Source: Spirochaeta sp. (GTDB lineage: Bacteria; Spirochaetota; Spirochaetia; DSM-27196; SLAA01). From it: a DNA stretch of 15,229 bases. The stretch covers positions 1-15,229 of the forward strand of contig JAIVHN010000184.1 in the NCBI GenBank assembly GCA_020201015.1, read 5' to 3'. Under the pieces are notes generated by a model. The model did not search any database, was not told the origin of the DNA, and saw only the letters and a list, made by a program, of their open reading frames with translations. Positions 1-7,856 of the stretch are shown in pieces (within the stretch, counting starts at the first letter, position 1; every line of letters begins with the position of its first letter). The translations under genes were made by a program, and so were the position numbers.

Positions 1-1007
1 CGGGATATCGGGTTGGTTTGGCTGTACTTGCTGCCGCGGTGATACGCATGAGTTATCGCGAGCCTGACCCCGAACAATTCTACCGCATCATAACAGCGTT
101 TCAGTTGTGTTTCTTGTTGTCTATTCCGTTAATTCTTCTTCTACGTGATCCGCACAGTCCCGTCCACGTCTCGGCCATGGTAATCGGGCTTATTGCGGTG
201 GTATTACTCTTGCCCAACCGACAGTTGTCTTCCTTTGTTGTGGCGGTAATTGTGACTACCGTCTACCTTACGGCCTGCATTTTTTACCTCTCATTGAGTG
301 CTCAAGACCTTTTTACCGCCATCTTCATGACGATTGGAACGCTTATAGCAACCGGGTTTATCCTCACGCGCACAAACATGGAGAGCCACCGCGGCTTTGC
401 TGCTCTTGTGCTGGAACGTCGTGCAAGTAAAAAGCTTACTGCCGAGGTCGAGGAGCGCAAGCGTCTCGAGCACGAGCTTCAGCACCAGGCAACTACCGAC
501 GTTCTCACCGGCCTGCCAAATAGACGAGGCTTGCAGAACGTGCTCGAGTCGGAGTTTGATAGGTGTGCTCGTTATGCCCGTCCATTGGGAATGCTCATGA
601 TCGATGTCGATCATTTCAAGAAGGTAAACGACACCTATGGGCATGAAGCTGGAGATGTGGTACTGCAAGAGCTTTCCTCTATGATGAGAGGCATCCTGCG
701 ACGCCCGGACTCGGTCGGCCGCTACGGTGGTGAGGAGTTTATTGCAATTCTTGCCGAGTCGAGTGAGAAGCAAGTCGTGGATGCCGCGTCTCGTCTTATT
801 CAGCAGATCTCGCATGCTTCCATAGTAGTTGCCGATACCGAGATACAGGTTACCGTTAGTGTCGGCGCATCGGTGCGGCACCCGTCCGATACCTCGGTAG
901 ATGCGGTGATCCGTCGTGCCGATGCTGCGTTGTACCGCGCCAAGCGCTCCGGGCGAAATCAGATTTGTATCGAGGCGGCTGAGTCCGGCTGCCTCGGCCC
1001 CCTCTAA
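1..1007 (+). CDS. Membrane-anchored GGDEF diguanylate cyclase (5' end missing)
   Basis: The protein makes cyclic di-GMP from two GTP, and its output domain faces the cytoplasm. The frame is open to the left edge, so the true start is outside; counting from the TTG at base 18, 329 residues are seen. Several hydrophobic helices fill about residues 27-117 (a membrane sensor without a recognisable named domain). A charged helix at about 135-157 follows, ending in the usual linker TTDVLTGLPNR. The GGDEF domain has the metal and substrate motif DVDHFKKVND, and the active-site loop is GGEEF at residues 237-241. The inhibitory site RxxD (RRPD) lies exactly five residues before GGEEF, so product feedback is expected. 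It is convergent with troR, with only ten bases between the stop codons, and nothing links the two functionally. The GGDEF call is firm; the input signal is unknown. Confidence 0.95.
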   Translation, partial: GYRVGLAVLAAAVIRMSYREPDPEQFYRIITAFQLCFLLSIPLILLLRDPHSPVHVSAMVIGLIAVVLLLPNRQLSSFVVAVIVTTVYLTACIFYLSLSAQDLFTAIFMTIGTLIATGFILTRTNMESHRGFAALVLERRASKKLTAEVEERKRLEHELQHQATTDVLTGLPNRRGLQNVLESEFDRCARYARPLGMLMIDVDHFKKVNDTYGHEAGDVVLQELSSMMRGILRRPDSVGRYGGEEFIAILAESSEKQVVDAASRLIQQISHASIVVADTEIQVTVSVGASVRHPSDTSVDAVIRRADAALYRAKRSGRNQICIEAAESGCLGPL

Positions 1008-1017
1008 GTGCGTCTGC

Positions 1018-1719
1018 TCAGTGAATTGGAGCCACCAGTATTCGGGCTCCGGCGGCAAGGCCTAATGTGAAGAGCGCCTTGCTCTCAATGTGACATACGC
1101 TCAGTGTTCCGGCGGTCGGGTTGATCTCGGTTACGAGAAATACTTCGCCGGGAGTGAGCATGTGCTCTTTCATGAGGATGAGAAACTCGGGGTCCTCATC
1201 TCCTATGCGAACTACTGTTACCTGGTCACCCTCGCTACACCTATCAAGCGGAACCGAGAGCCGACGCTCAATCGCCCCGCTCGAGTCAGGAATAGGATCA
1301 CCATGCGGGTCGGTTTGAGGATACTCAAGATAGGTGTCTATTCGTTCTATGAATCGTTCCGATACCGCATGCTCAAGTGCCTCGGCATCCTCATGCACCT
1401 CGGTCCAGTCATAACCAAGCACTTGTTCTAAAAAGGTCTCTATTAAACGGTGCCTTCTAATCATGGTGACAGCAAGCTTCCTGCCGGTTGCGGTCAGCAA
1501 GACCCCTTTTCTGGGTGTGTAATCTACCAGTGCGCGCGCGCTTAGGTGTTTTACCATTGAGGTCGCTGTACCGGGAGTTACCGCCATAGCGTCCGCGAGC
1601 TGCTTCATTCCCACAATTTCACCTTCCGCGCGTTCCTGTTGTGAAAAAATTACCTTGATATACTGTTCAACCGTGCTCGTGGGCCTTGCTTCAGTTTTAA
1701 TCCGGGATTTTGTTGCCAC
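1018..1719 (-). CDS. troR: TroR, DtxR/MntR-family metal-dependent repressor
   Basis: This is a cytoplasmic metalloregulator expected to repress the tro operon when Mn, Zn or Fe is replete. The start chosen is a GTG at 1719 because GGGAGAG lies six bases upstream; an ATG at 1764 would add 15 residues without such a site. From the GTG the protein has 233 residues: winged helix-turn-helix (about 15-85), dimerisation and metal domain (about 86-140), and a C-terminal FeoA/SH3-like domain (about 155-230). The metal motif HEDAEALEH gives H109, E113, E116 and H117, with H90 and E94 earlier. The Glu at the position of Cys102 in DtxR points to the manganese-type site. In the first helix, Q19 and K22 stand where MntR has Asp8 and Glu11. 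The gene overlaps the end of troD by 23 bases, so translational coupling is likely. As I recall, the Treponema pallidum TroR is shorter and lacks the SH3 domain. Confidence 0.92.
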   Translation of the reverse strand: MATKSRIKTEARPTSTVEQYIKVIFSQQERAEGEIVGMKQLADAMAVTPGTATSMVKHLSARALVDYTPRKGVLLTATGRKLAVTMIRRHRLIETFLEQVLGYDWTEVHEDAEALEHAVSERFIERIDTYLEYPQTDPHGDPIPDSSGAIERRLSVPLDRCSEGDQVTVVRIGDEDPEFLILMKEHMLTPGEVFLVTEINPTAGTLSVCHIESKALFTLGLAAGARILVAPIH

Positions 1720-2953
1720 GTGGATCTCTCCCTTCACCTGTATACTTGTGGGCCAGTGCTTCACGAAGTTCGCCGTCGGTATAGTGCTCTAAATAGTCTG
1801 CAGCCGGGTGCAGTTCGTCTAACAACACGTTGCCTTCATCATGAAAAAAGCGTTCCCATAGTCTGTGGGAGCGGAGCAACTCGTGAGCCTGCTTCATTCC
1901 CTGAGGCGTAAGATAGTAGCGCTTACCGGTACGGCTCACGCTGCCGCTGAGTCTGAGCGTTATGAGTGCCAGACGCAACATACCTGAACCTGCCGGAAAC
2001 GGCGACCCCGGTAACGAGCGCAACTGTTGTAGATTAAGACCGGTGGGCTCCGGTACCAGCACCGCATTGCCCTTAGTAGAAAACGTCTCGGTATGCCGCA
2101 CTAAAAGGCCAAGGATATCCTGACGGGCAACCACCACCCGCCGGTGAAGGAGGGTCAGTGCTTGAGGAATTACCCCGTTCTCGGGGGCCGTCAGCAGCGC
2201 TGCCGCAACATGCCCCAGCACCGCAGCGGTTACTGCTACACCGCACGCCACAACTAAAAAGCTCACCAACCTTTTGGTCAACAAATGCGCAGTCGCACCG
2301 GGTACAATGAGCATAGCAATGACCAGTATGCTTCCAACTACTTCAAAGGCTGCGACGGTAGTTAACGCAACCAGCACCATCAGCAGGTAATGCATGCGCC
2401 CGGAGCCTATTCCCAGCGCGTCGGCCAGGGCCGGGTCAAACCCTGCCAGCCGCAGCTCTTTGAAAAACAACACAACCACCGCCAAGTTTACGACCGTGAT
2501 AACCCCGAGCACAGCTACTCCTCGGGGAATTGCCAGGCCGAAGAGCTGCAGTGTGTAAAGCGGAACCAGTTCAACGGCTCCAAATAGGACATGCTCCGGG
2601 TGTATGTCCACGTGCTGTGCGGCTTGCTCAATGAGAATAAGTCCGACCGCAAACAGGACGGTGAATACAACGCCCATTGCAGCTCCCTGCTCCAGCCGCC
2701 CATAGCGCTGCACTAACTGTACGAGTACTGCGGTCAGAACACCAATAACGGCCGCGCCAAGAAACATCACCCCACTTGCGTGGCTCGAGGTCAGGATGAA
2801 CGCAACCGCAATGCCTGGCAGCACTGCGTGACTAATAGCGTCTCCCATCATGCTCATTTTCTTCAACACCAAGAATGAGCCGACAAGGGCAGAAGCAAGT
2901 CCGGCGAGCGCGGCGGCCACAACAATCCAGGTATCAAGAGATGTCCAGATCAT
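1697..2953 (-). CDS. troD: TroD-type metal ABC permease fused to a DtxR-like domain
   Basis: This is a membrane subunit of a Mn/Zn/Fe importer of the ABC-3 (ZnuB/TroC) family. Its 418 residues exceed the usual length of about 280. The permease part (1 to about 265) carries the family motif MMGDAISHAVLPG at 35-47. The remainder resembles a DtxR-family regulator: a weak winged helix (about 275-355), then HRLWE (H363, E367) and HPAADYLEH (H382, D386, E389, H390), which match metal ligands of DtxR/MntR. It ends in DPRGNKIPD, parallel to DPHGDPIPD in TroR just before the SH3 domain. Compared with TroC, about 19 residues are missing where the last membrane helix should be, which could change where the C-terminal domain lies. 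The start ATG overlaps the troC stop by four bases. The fusion is seen directly in the frame; a regulatory role is inferred. Confidence 0.9.
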   Translation of the reverse strand: MIWTSLDTWIVVAAALAGLASALVGSFLVLKKMSMMGDAISHAVLPGIAVAFILTSSHASGVMFLGAAVIGVLTAVLVQLVQRYGRLEQGAAMGVVFTVLFAVGLILIEQAAQHVDIHPEHVLFGAVELVPLYTLQLFGLAIPRGVAVLGVITVVNLAVVVLFFKELRLAGFDPALADALGIGSGRMHYLLMVLVALTTVAAFEVVGSILVIAMLIVPGATAHLLTKRLVSFLVVACGVAVTAAVLGHVAAALLTAPENGVIPQALTLLHRRVVVARQDILGLLVRHTETFSTKGNAVLVPEPTGLNLQQLRSLPGSPFPAGSGMLRLALITLRLSGSVSRTGKRYYLTPQGMKQAHELLRSHRLWERFFHDEGNVLLDELHPAADYLEHYTDGELREALAHKYTGEGRDPRGNKIPD

Positions 2954-4278
2954 GTCTCCACTCCTTGCTCGGCTGGTAGGTGATGCACGCTTCCGGGGGT
3001 GAGCTCCTCAATGCTGAGTGATCTCTCTAGCTCCGCCACTAACTCGGTGCCCAGCACATGTTCAATGAAGTCTGCGCCTTGATCTACGTGGGAGGCTGCT
3101 ACATCGGCATGTTCAAGAAGGTAGATCTCCCAGAGCCGATGGTTGCGGGTAATTCGGTGCGCCTCAACCCGACCTTTCTCGGTGAGTAGGTAGGCTCGCT
3201 CACGGGTTTCTCGCAGGTGTCCGGCTTTTTCAGCGGTGTGAATTGCCCGTTCAAGTTCTTGATCCCCCCACTCGCGCGAGTCTCGTAAGGTGCGGATAGA
3301 GATCGGCTTGCTGTGGTCATAGATTGCCTCGCCACATTCATAGAGGCAGCGGAGAATGTGATGCAGCCGTGTCTGCCGTCGTAGTTTGAGTGCATCAACG
3401 GCCAGCGGTACAACGCCGTGTGTTTTTCCAAAAAACAGACTAAAGAGAAACATAGAGCCGGTTACACAGACAATAACCGCACCGGCTGGTAGCCGTGGGG
3501 CCATAGCACTTATTGCCGCTCCAATGTACCCGCCAAGCGCACCAATGACGGCAGATATCAATACCATCTTTGCGAGGCTATCTGTCCAGAACCGGGCCGC
3601 GGCTGGTGGAATTATGAGTACCGCAATCACCAACACAATTCCCACAGCCTGCAGGCCTAGCACCGTAACGCCTACAACCAGGCTCATGAGAAGTACATCG
3701 AGCCCGTGGACCGGCCACCCATCACCGGCCGCAAAGTCCTCGTCAAAAGTATAGAGACGCAACTCCTTGAAAAGTAGGGTAGCGAGTACCACAATTCCCA
3801 AGGCTGCAAATCCTATGAGCAGGGCATCGGCACGGATCATGCTAGCCGTGCGACCGTAGATGAAGGAACCCAGCCCGGCGGCTGAAGCGCCACGCATCTG
3901 TTGAATAATGCCTAACAGTGCAATGCCAAAGCCGAAGAATACACTCAGCATTATGCCAAGTGCTGCCTCTTCAGAGAGTTTGGTGAGACGGTTAATGAGC
4001 AACACGCACCCCATTCCGGCAAGACCGGAGATCAGGGCGCCAGTCAGTAACAAGGGGAGGCTGCGTGCATCTGCACCGAGAGCGGTAAGCACAATAAAGG
4101 CGCCCGCTACACCGGGTAACGCTGCGTGGCCAACTGCATCGGCAAGCAGCGCTCGCCTGCGCAACAGCAGAAAAACCCCAATAACACCCCCTGCAATCCC
4201 AAGCATGACAACCCCAAACACCACAACACGGGTGTTGTAGTCGGCAAGCATGAGGACGCGAAGGAGACGGTCGTTCAT
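2950..4278 (-). CDS. troC: TroC-type metal ABC permease fused to a DtxR-like domain
   Basis: This is the second channel-forming subunit of the metal importer, in the inner membrane. It has 442 residues. The ABC-3 permease part (1 to about 290) has a run of hydrophobic helices and the motif RRALLADAVGHAALPG. The last helix (about 267-283) is present, unlike in TroD. From about residue 300 there is a complete DtxR-like module: a winged helix (about 303-370, ending LLTEKGR), HRLWE (H380, E384) and VDQGADFIEH (D399, D403, E406, H407). These correspond to ancillary and primary metal ligands of DtxR/MntR. A comparable permease-regulator fusion is known as YtgCR in Chlamydia, where the regulator part is released by cleavage. 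The gene overlaps troB and troD by four bases each (ATGA), which indicates coupled translation. A cytoplasmic C-terminal domain is expected if the usual topology holds. Confidence 0.92.
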   Translation of the reverse strand: MNDRLLRVLMLADYNTRVVVFGVVMLGIAGGVIGVFLLLRRRALLADAVGHAALPGVAGAFIVLTALGADARSLPLLLTGALISGLAGMGCVLLINRLTKLSEEAALGIMLSVFFGFGIALLGIIQQMRGASAAGLGSFIYGRTASMIRADALLIGFAALGIVVLATLLFKELRLYTFDEDFAAGDGWPVHGLDVLLMSLVVGVTVLGLQAVGIVLVIAVLIIPPAAARFWTDSLAKMVLISAVIGALGGYIGAAISAMAPRLPAGAVIVCVTGSMFLFSLFFGKTHGVVPLAVDALKLRRQTRLHHILRCLYECGEAIYDHSKPISIRTLRDSREWGDQELERAIHTAEKAGHLRETRERAYLLTEKGRVEAHRITRNHRLWEIYLLEHADVAASHVDQGADFIEHVLGTELVAELERSLSIEELTPGSVHHLPAEQGVET

Positions 4279-5096
4279 GGCTTAATTCCCCCAATAGCGT
4301 CGACCGCGCGGTCTAATAGGGTCAGGCGTCCACCGTAGGTTCGTCGCAGGTTCTCCTCGGTGAACACCTCACTGCAGGCGCCTGCGGCGACCACGCGCAT
4401 GTTTAGCATAATGAGGTGGTCAAAGTAACGCCGCACGGTTTCAAGGTCATGATGTACGACGAACACCGTTTTGCCTTGTTCCCGCAGCTCCTGCAATATT
4501 GCCATGATTGCCTCTTCGGTGGATGCATCAACACCGGCAAAAGGCTCATCCATGAAATACATCGATGCGTCCTGCACCAAGGCGCGGGCAAGAAATATTC
4601 GTTGCTGCTGCCCTCCGGAGAGGCGGCTGATCTGGCGGTCAGCAAAATCCGCCATTCCGACCTGGTCCATGGCTTCACGTGCTCGTTCACGGTAGCGGGC
4701 AGTTACCGGCTTAAACCACCCAATCTTGCGATACAGTCCCATAGCTACCAACTCAAGTGCAGTAATTGGGTAGGTCCAGTCTACGCTTTCCCTTTGGGGG
4801 ACGTAACCTACAATCAGGCGTTGCTCTTTGTACGGCCGGCCAAAGATCTCCACGTTGCCAGAGGTGTGGGGCACAAGATCCAGAATCGCCTTAATGAGGG
4901 TACTCTTACCCGCGCCGTTGGGGCCTACAATCCCTGCAACTACGGCCGAGGGAACATCGAGGTCGATATCCCACAGAACCGGCTTGCGGTTATATGCCAC
5001 AGTGAGGTCGCGGACAAAAAGGGCTGGCGGATTCGCCGTCGGACTCCCCGCCCCTTGCTTGTTTGTGCTCTGGTTGTGATTTTTCAAAATGTCCAT
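4275..5096 (-). CDS. troB: TroB, metal ABC transporter ATPase
   Basis: This is the cytoplasmic ATPase that powers the TroABCD importer. All motifs of an active subunit are visible (numbered from the upstream ATG at 5102): Walker A GPNGAGKST at 60-68, a Q-loop glutamine at 103, signature LSGGQ at 161-165, Walker B ending MDE at 184-186, and the switch histidine 218 in VHHD. The length of about 273 residues is normal. The start at 5096 (MDILKN) is preferred because GGAG lies eight bases before it; the ATG at 5102 is only two bases from that GGAG. The N-terminal 27 residues are polar, low in conservation-like features, and precede the ABC fold. The gene follows troA by a short gap and overlaps troC by four bases. 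Confidence 0.95.
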   Translation of the reverse strand: MDILKNHNQSTNKQGAGSPTANPPALFVRDLTVAYNRKPVLWDIDLDVPSAVVAGIVGPNGAGKSTLIKAILDLVPHTSGNVEIFGRPYKEQRLIVGYVPQRESVDWTYPITALELVAMGLYRKIGWFKPVTARYRERAREAMDQVGMADFADRQISRLSGGQQQRIFLARALVQDASMYFMDEPFAGVDASTEEAIMAILQELREQGKTVFVVHHDLETVRRYFDHLIMLNMRVVAAGACSEVFTEENLRRTYGGRLTLLDRAVDAIGGIKP

Positions 5097-5122
5097 TTGC
5101 ATTACTCCAACTATGCCTTCAG

Positions 5123-6112
5123 TTAGCGGGAAAGTCTACCGTGGAGACCGCGTTCCGGAGCGGTACCGCCAAGCCCACGTGCAACCGTGGTTGCGTTGTG
5201 ATCTATCATGCCGATGTAGGTGCCTTCGTAGCTTTCCGGTGCTCCCATAGCGTCCGAGTAGAGCTCACCACCAAGCTCTACCCGATGGCCGCGAGCAGCC
5301 GCTCCTTCAACAATTGCCGTCATGGCGCGGTCCGGCACCGTGGTTTCGGCAAAGACTGCTCGTACATCGTTCTGTACGATAAAGTTCACCAGACTATTAA
5401 CGTCTTCCAAGCCCGCCTCGGACTCGGTGCTGATCCCTTGCACGCCGACAACCTCTACGCCGTAAGCACTGCCAAAGTAACCAAAAGCGTCATGGGCCGT
5501 GATTAAGACGCGCCGGTTCTCCGGGATTGTTGCCATGACTTCGTGGACGTAGGCGTCAAGTTCCTCTAACTGGGTAAGATATGCGTCGGCGTTTGCCCGG
5601 TACTCTGCCGCTCCGTCTGGGTCGAACTCGCTCAGTGCATCTGTCACAACATTCACGGCGCGCATCCAGAGCGATACATCCATCCAGAGGTGTGGATCAA
5701 AAGTCTCCTCATACGCGGCGTCATCTAACAGCAGTGACTCATCAACCGCCTCACTGACCGCAAAAACCGGACGCGTCCGAGCCATCTGCACGAGCGTATC
5801 CCCCATACGGCCTTCCAGCAGCAGGCCATTGTAGAAAACGATATCAGCACTTTGCATGCGGGCAACGTCTGAGCGAGTGGGGCGGTAGAGGTGCGGGTCT
5901 ATGTCCGTACCCATGAGGGAGTGCACGGCGGTGCGCTCGTCACCCACCTGGGAGACGATATCGGCAATCATGCCGGTGGTGGCAACTACTGATATCCGGT
6001 TGCTACCGGATTGATTGATCTGTGCCTCTTCCGCAGAGCAGGCACCAAGCAAAAATAGAAACGCTATGGTGAAAACTCCGGTTAGGCGTTTATATATATT
6101 TTTATTTGTCAT
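5123..6112 (-). CDS. troA: TroA, metal-binding lipoprotein of the ABC importer
   Basis: This is the extracytoplasmic substrate-binding protein of the cluster A-I (TroA/ZnuA/PsaA) family, which captures Mn2+, Zn2+ or Fe2+ for TroBCD. It has 329 residues. The N-terminus is a lipoprotein signal with lipobox LLGAC (Cys25), so the mature protein is membrane anchored. The four expected ligands are visible: H74 (DPHLYRP), H141 (DPHLWMD), H207 (TAHDAFGYFG) and D287 (LYSDAMG). Their spacing (67, 66, 80) is close to that of TroA from Treponema pallidum (H68, H133, H199, D279). There is no long His-rich loop of the kind found in many zinc-only ZnuA proteins, so I lean to Mn/Zn/Fe breadth but cannot fix the metal. 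The start ATG has AGGAG nine bases upstream. It is the first gene of the operon. Confidence 0.95.
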   Translation of the reverse strand: MTNKNIYKRLTGVFTIAFLFLLGACSAEEAQINQSGSNRISVVATTGMIADIVSQVGDERTAVHSLMGTDIDPHLYRPTRSDVARMQSADIVFYNGLLLEGRMGDTLVQMARTRPVFAVSEAVDESLLLDDAAYEETFDPHLWMDVSLWMRAVNVVTDALSEFDPDGAAEYRANADAYLTQLEELDAYVHEVMATIPENRRVLITAHDAFGYFGSAYGVEVVGVQGISTESEAGLEDVNSLVNFIVQNDVRAVFAETTVPDRAMTAIVEGAAARGHRVELGGELYSDAMGAPESYEGTYIGMIDHNATTVARGLGGTAPERGLHGRLSR

Positions 6113-6123
6113 AACAAACTCCT

Positions 6124-6135
6124 AAAGCATGCTTT
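6124..6135. repeat. Perfect 12-bp palindrome in the troA leader
   Basis: AAAGCATGCTTT is a perfect palindrome 12 bases before the troA start codon, next to its ribosome binding site (AGGAG). It could be a second operator or a small structure affecting translation. It is short enough to be chance. Confidence 0.35.
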
Positions 6136-6148
6136 CCGAAACTAAGAC

Positions 6149-6190
6149 TTTGACGCATCAAAACATATAAGATTAGCTAAGGAAAGTCAA
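6149..6190 (-). promoter_or_regulatory. Candidate troA promoter with overlapping operator
   Basis: Read on the minus strand, TTGACT (6190-6185), a 17-base spacer and TATGTT (6167-6162) form a reasonable sigma-70 promoter. Immediately downstream, covering the expected transcription start, lies an inverted repeat TTTGATGCGTCAAA (6149-6162; 12 of 14 positions symmetric). An inverted repeat in this place suits a DtxR-type repressor such as TroR. The promoter elements and symmetry are seen; the assignment to TroR is inferred. Confidence 0.55.
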
Positions 6191-6193
6191 GCC

Positions 6194-6223
6194 TTGCTGG
6201 TCATAGTGGCAGGCATGTATTCT
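6194..6223 (+). promoter_or_regulatory. Possible promoter for the carotenoid oxygenase gene
   Basis: TTGCTG (6194-6199), 18 bases, then TATTCT (6218-6223) would start a transcript near base 6230, shortly before the ATG at 6253. The match is moderate and no ribosome binding site is seen, so this is tentative. It lies back to back with the troA promoter. Confidence 0.3.
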
Positions 6224-6252
6224 TTCACGGTGGCAGACGCGTACCTAATTCT

Positions 6253-7773
6253 ATGCGTGATGCAGTTGCCGCATCGTTAAGCGATATAGCATACTGTATG
6301 CATGAGAAGAAACCACGTGTCATGACTCCCTCTGAAGTATTTAACGCAATGAGTCGGCGCGGTGCGCAGGGAGCCGCGCCCCAACACCTATCGGTTATAT
6401 CCGGAGCGGTTCCTTTGGAGCTTTCTGGCACGCTATTTCGGGTAGGACCCGGGCGCCTGCGAAACTATGGCTTAGACTATGACCATCTCTTTGACGGAGA
6501 TGGCTTTGTTCAGCGTTTTTCGTTTTCTCAGGGCACCGTGCGGTTTCGCTCCGCCTATGTTGAAACACCGCAGTTTACCCGGGAAAAGCGACACGAGCGC
6601 CCCATGTATCGCAGTTTTGGCACCAACCTTCCAGGGGGGCTGCTTCGCAACGCCTTCCGGTTTAATCTTAAAAACGCAGCCAATACCACACCGCTCATGG
6701 TAAACGGGGATTTGCTTGTGTTGTGGGAAGGAGGGGCGCCCCACCGAATAAACCCGCAGTCGCTGGCTTATCGAGGTCACTGGACGGGTGGTGGGCCGTT
6801 GCGGTCCCGTACTGCAGTAGAGCGCATAATGGGTAACGGCCGCCCCTTTAGCGCACACCCAAAACGCATTCCAGGAATACCTGAGATCTTCAACTTTGGC
6901 CTGTCACCGGGGCTGCGACAGCGTCTACTCCTGTACAGGGTCAATCCCGACACCGGTGCTGTTCAGGTGTCTGAGACAGTGCTTCCGAGACTTACTTTCA
7001 TGCATGACTTTGCGGTTACCTCTTCCGGAAGGCGGGTGTTTTTTGATGTGGGCGTGGCCTTTCACCTGCTGCCTGCCTTTGCTGGCTTGATCCCACCAGC
7101 TGCATCCATCCGCGAGGATTCCAACGCGCAAACTATTATTCGAGTATTTGACAACGCCGACCAGCAGCAGATTATTCCCGGGCCAAGCGGTTATGTGTTC
7201 CATATTCCTAACGGATACGAGGAGGAGTCTGAGGCAGGGGCTACGGTCATTGTCGATACCTGCTGGCTTCAGCGTTTTCCTGAGACCGATGATTTTCACG
7301 CAATGCTTAATAACCGGTTTCCGCGAAATCCACTTCTTCCGACTCTTACACGGCATAGGATTGACCTCACAAATAATCTTGTAAGCAGTGATGAGCTCAG
7401 TGAGTATTCACTGGAGTTGCCCGCCATTAATCCTGCTTTCCAAGGTCGGCGTCATCGCTACATCTGGGGAATTGCCGAGCCACCAACACGGCGTCCCGCA
7501 GCGACCATGTTCGGTATCGCTAAGGTTGATACTGATGTGGCTCACACCACGTACCGCGACTACTATCCATTCATCCTGGGAGAGCCGGTCTTTGTTTCGT
7601 CGGGTAATGCCGAAGACGAAGGCTACCTCCTGCTATTGGCCTTTGATCCGCAAGACTCGCAGGGGCTGCTGCTTATTCTCCGGGCGGAAAACTTAGAAGA
7701 GGCTGCACGCCTTGAGTTGCCGGAGGCGACACCCTTAGGATTTCATGGTCTGTGGGCAGGGGACGAAGCGTAA
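6253..7773 (+). CDS. Carotenoid cleavage oxygenase (likely retinal-forming)
   Basis: This is an iron(II), O2-dependent enzyme of the carotenoid oxygenase/RPE65 family that cleaves a double bond in carotenoids or apocarotenoids. It has 506 residues from the first ATG. The four iron-binding histidines of the beta-propeller are visible in their usual contexts: H202 (SAHPK), H251 (MHDF), H317 (FHIPNGYEEE) and H498 (GFHGLW). The N-terminal family block with VGPGRL begins near residue 60. The start is not settled: ATGs at 6253, 6298 and 6322 are in frame and none has a good ribosome binding site, but the conserved part begins well after all three. The rhodopsin gene directly downstream on the other strand makes retinal the likely product, by cleavage of beta-carotene or an apocarotenal. 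That product is inference; the substrate cannot be read from sequence. Confidence 0.92.
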   Translation: MRDAVAASLSDIAYCMHEKKPRVMTPSEVFNAMSRRGAQGAAPQHLSVISGAVPLELSGTLFRVGPGRLRNYGLDYDHLFDGDGFVQRFSFSQGTVRFRSAYVETPQFTREKRHERPMYRSFGTNLPGGLLRNAFRFNLKNAANTTPLMVNGDLLVLWEGGAPHRINPQSLAYRGHWTGGGPLRSRTAVERIMGNGRPFSAHPKRIPGIPEIFNFGLSPGLRQRLLLYRVNPDTGAVQVSETVLPRLTFMHDFAVTSSGRRVFFDVGVAFHLLPAFAGLIPPAASIREDSNAQTIIRVFDNADQQQIIPGPSGYVFHIPNGYEEESEAGATVIVDTCWLQRFPETDDFHAMLNNRFPRNPLLPTLTRHRIDLTNNLVSSDELSEYSLELPAINPAFQGRRHRYIWGIAEPPTRRPAATMFGIAKVDTDVAHTTYRDYYPFILGEPVFVSSGNAEDEGYLLLLAFDPQDSQGLLLILRAENLEEAARLELPEATPLGFHGLWAGDEA

Positions 7774-7806
7774 AGGGTAGCGAGTGGGCAAAGAGTAACG
7801 TGGCTG

Positions 7807-7840
7807 TTCGCCCCCCCCCCGAGGCTGTAGCCTGGGCGAA
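7807..7840 (+). other. Bulged hairpin containing a C10 run
   Basis: TTCGCCC (7807-7813) pairs with GGGCGAA (7834-7840), enclosing a second stem AGGCT/AGCCT (7822-7826 with 7829-7833). The extra cytosines of a ten-C run (7811-7820) form a bulge. It lies shortly after the oxygenase stop codon and has no T-tract, so it may be a 3' end stabiliser or a weak terminator. Confidence 0.4.
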
Positions 7841-7856
7841 ACCCAACACGAAAATA

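Noticed and set aside
291..1058. Long open frame (255 codons) on the minus strand opposite the diguanylate cyclase gene
   Set aside because: It is antisense to a clear GGDEF domain, has no recognisable domain or ribosome binding site, and its composition is that of a shadow frame.
4416..5126. Open frame of 236 codons on the plus strand opposite troB
   Set aside because: TroB on the other strand has every ABC ATPase motif; this frame has no domain and is explained as a complementary shadow.
7811..7820. C10 tract as evidence of a frameshift or contingency locus within a gene
   Set aside because: The tract lies 38 bases after the oxygenase stop codon and outside any coding frame, so it cannot switch a protein on or off directly.
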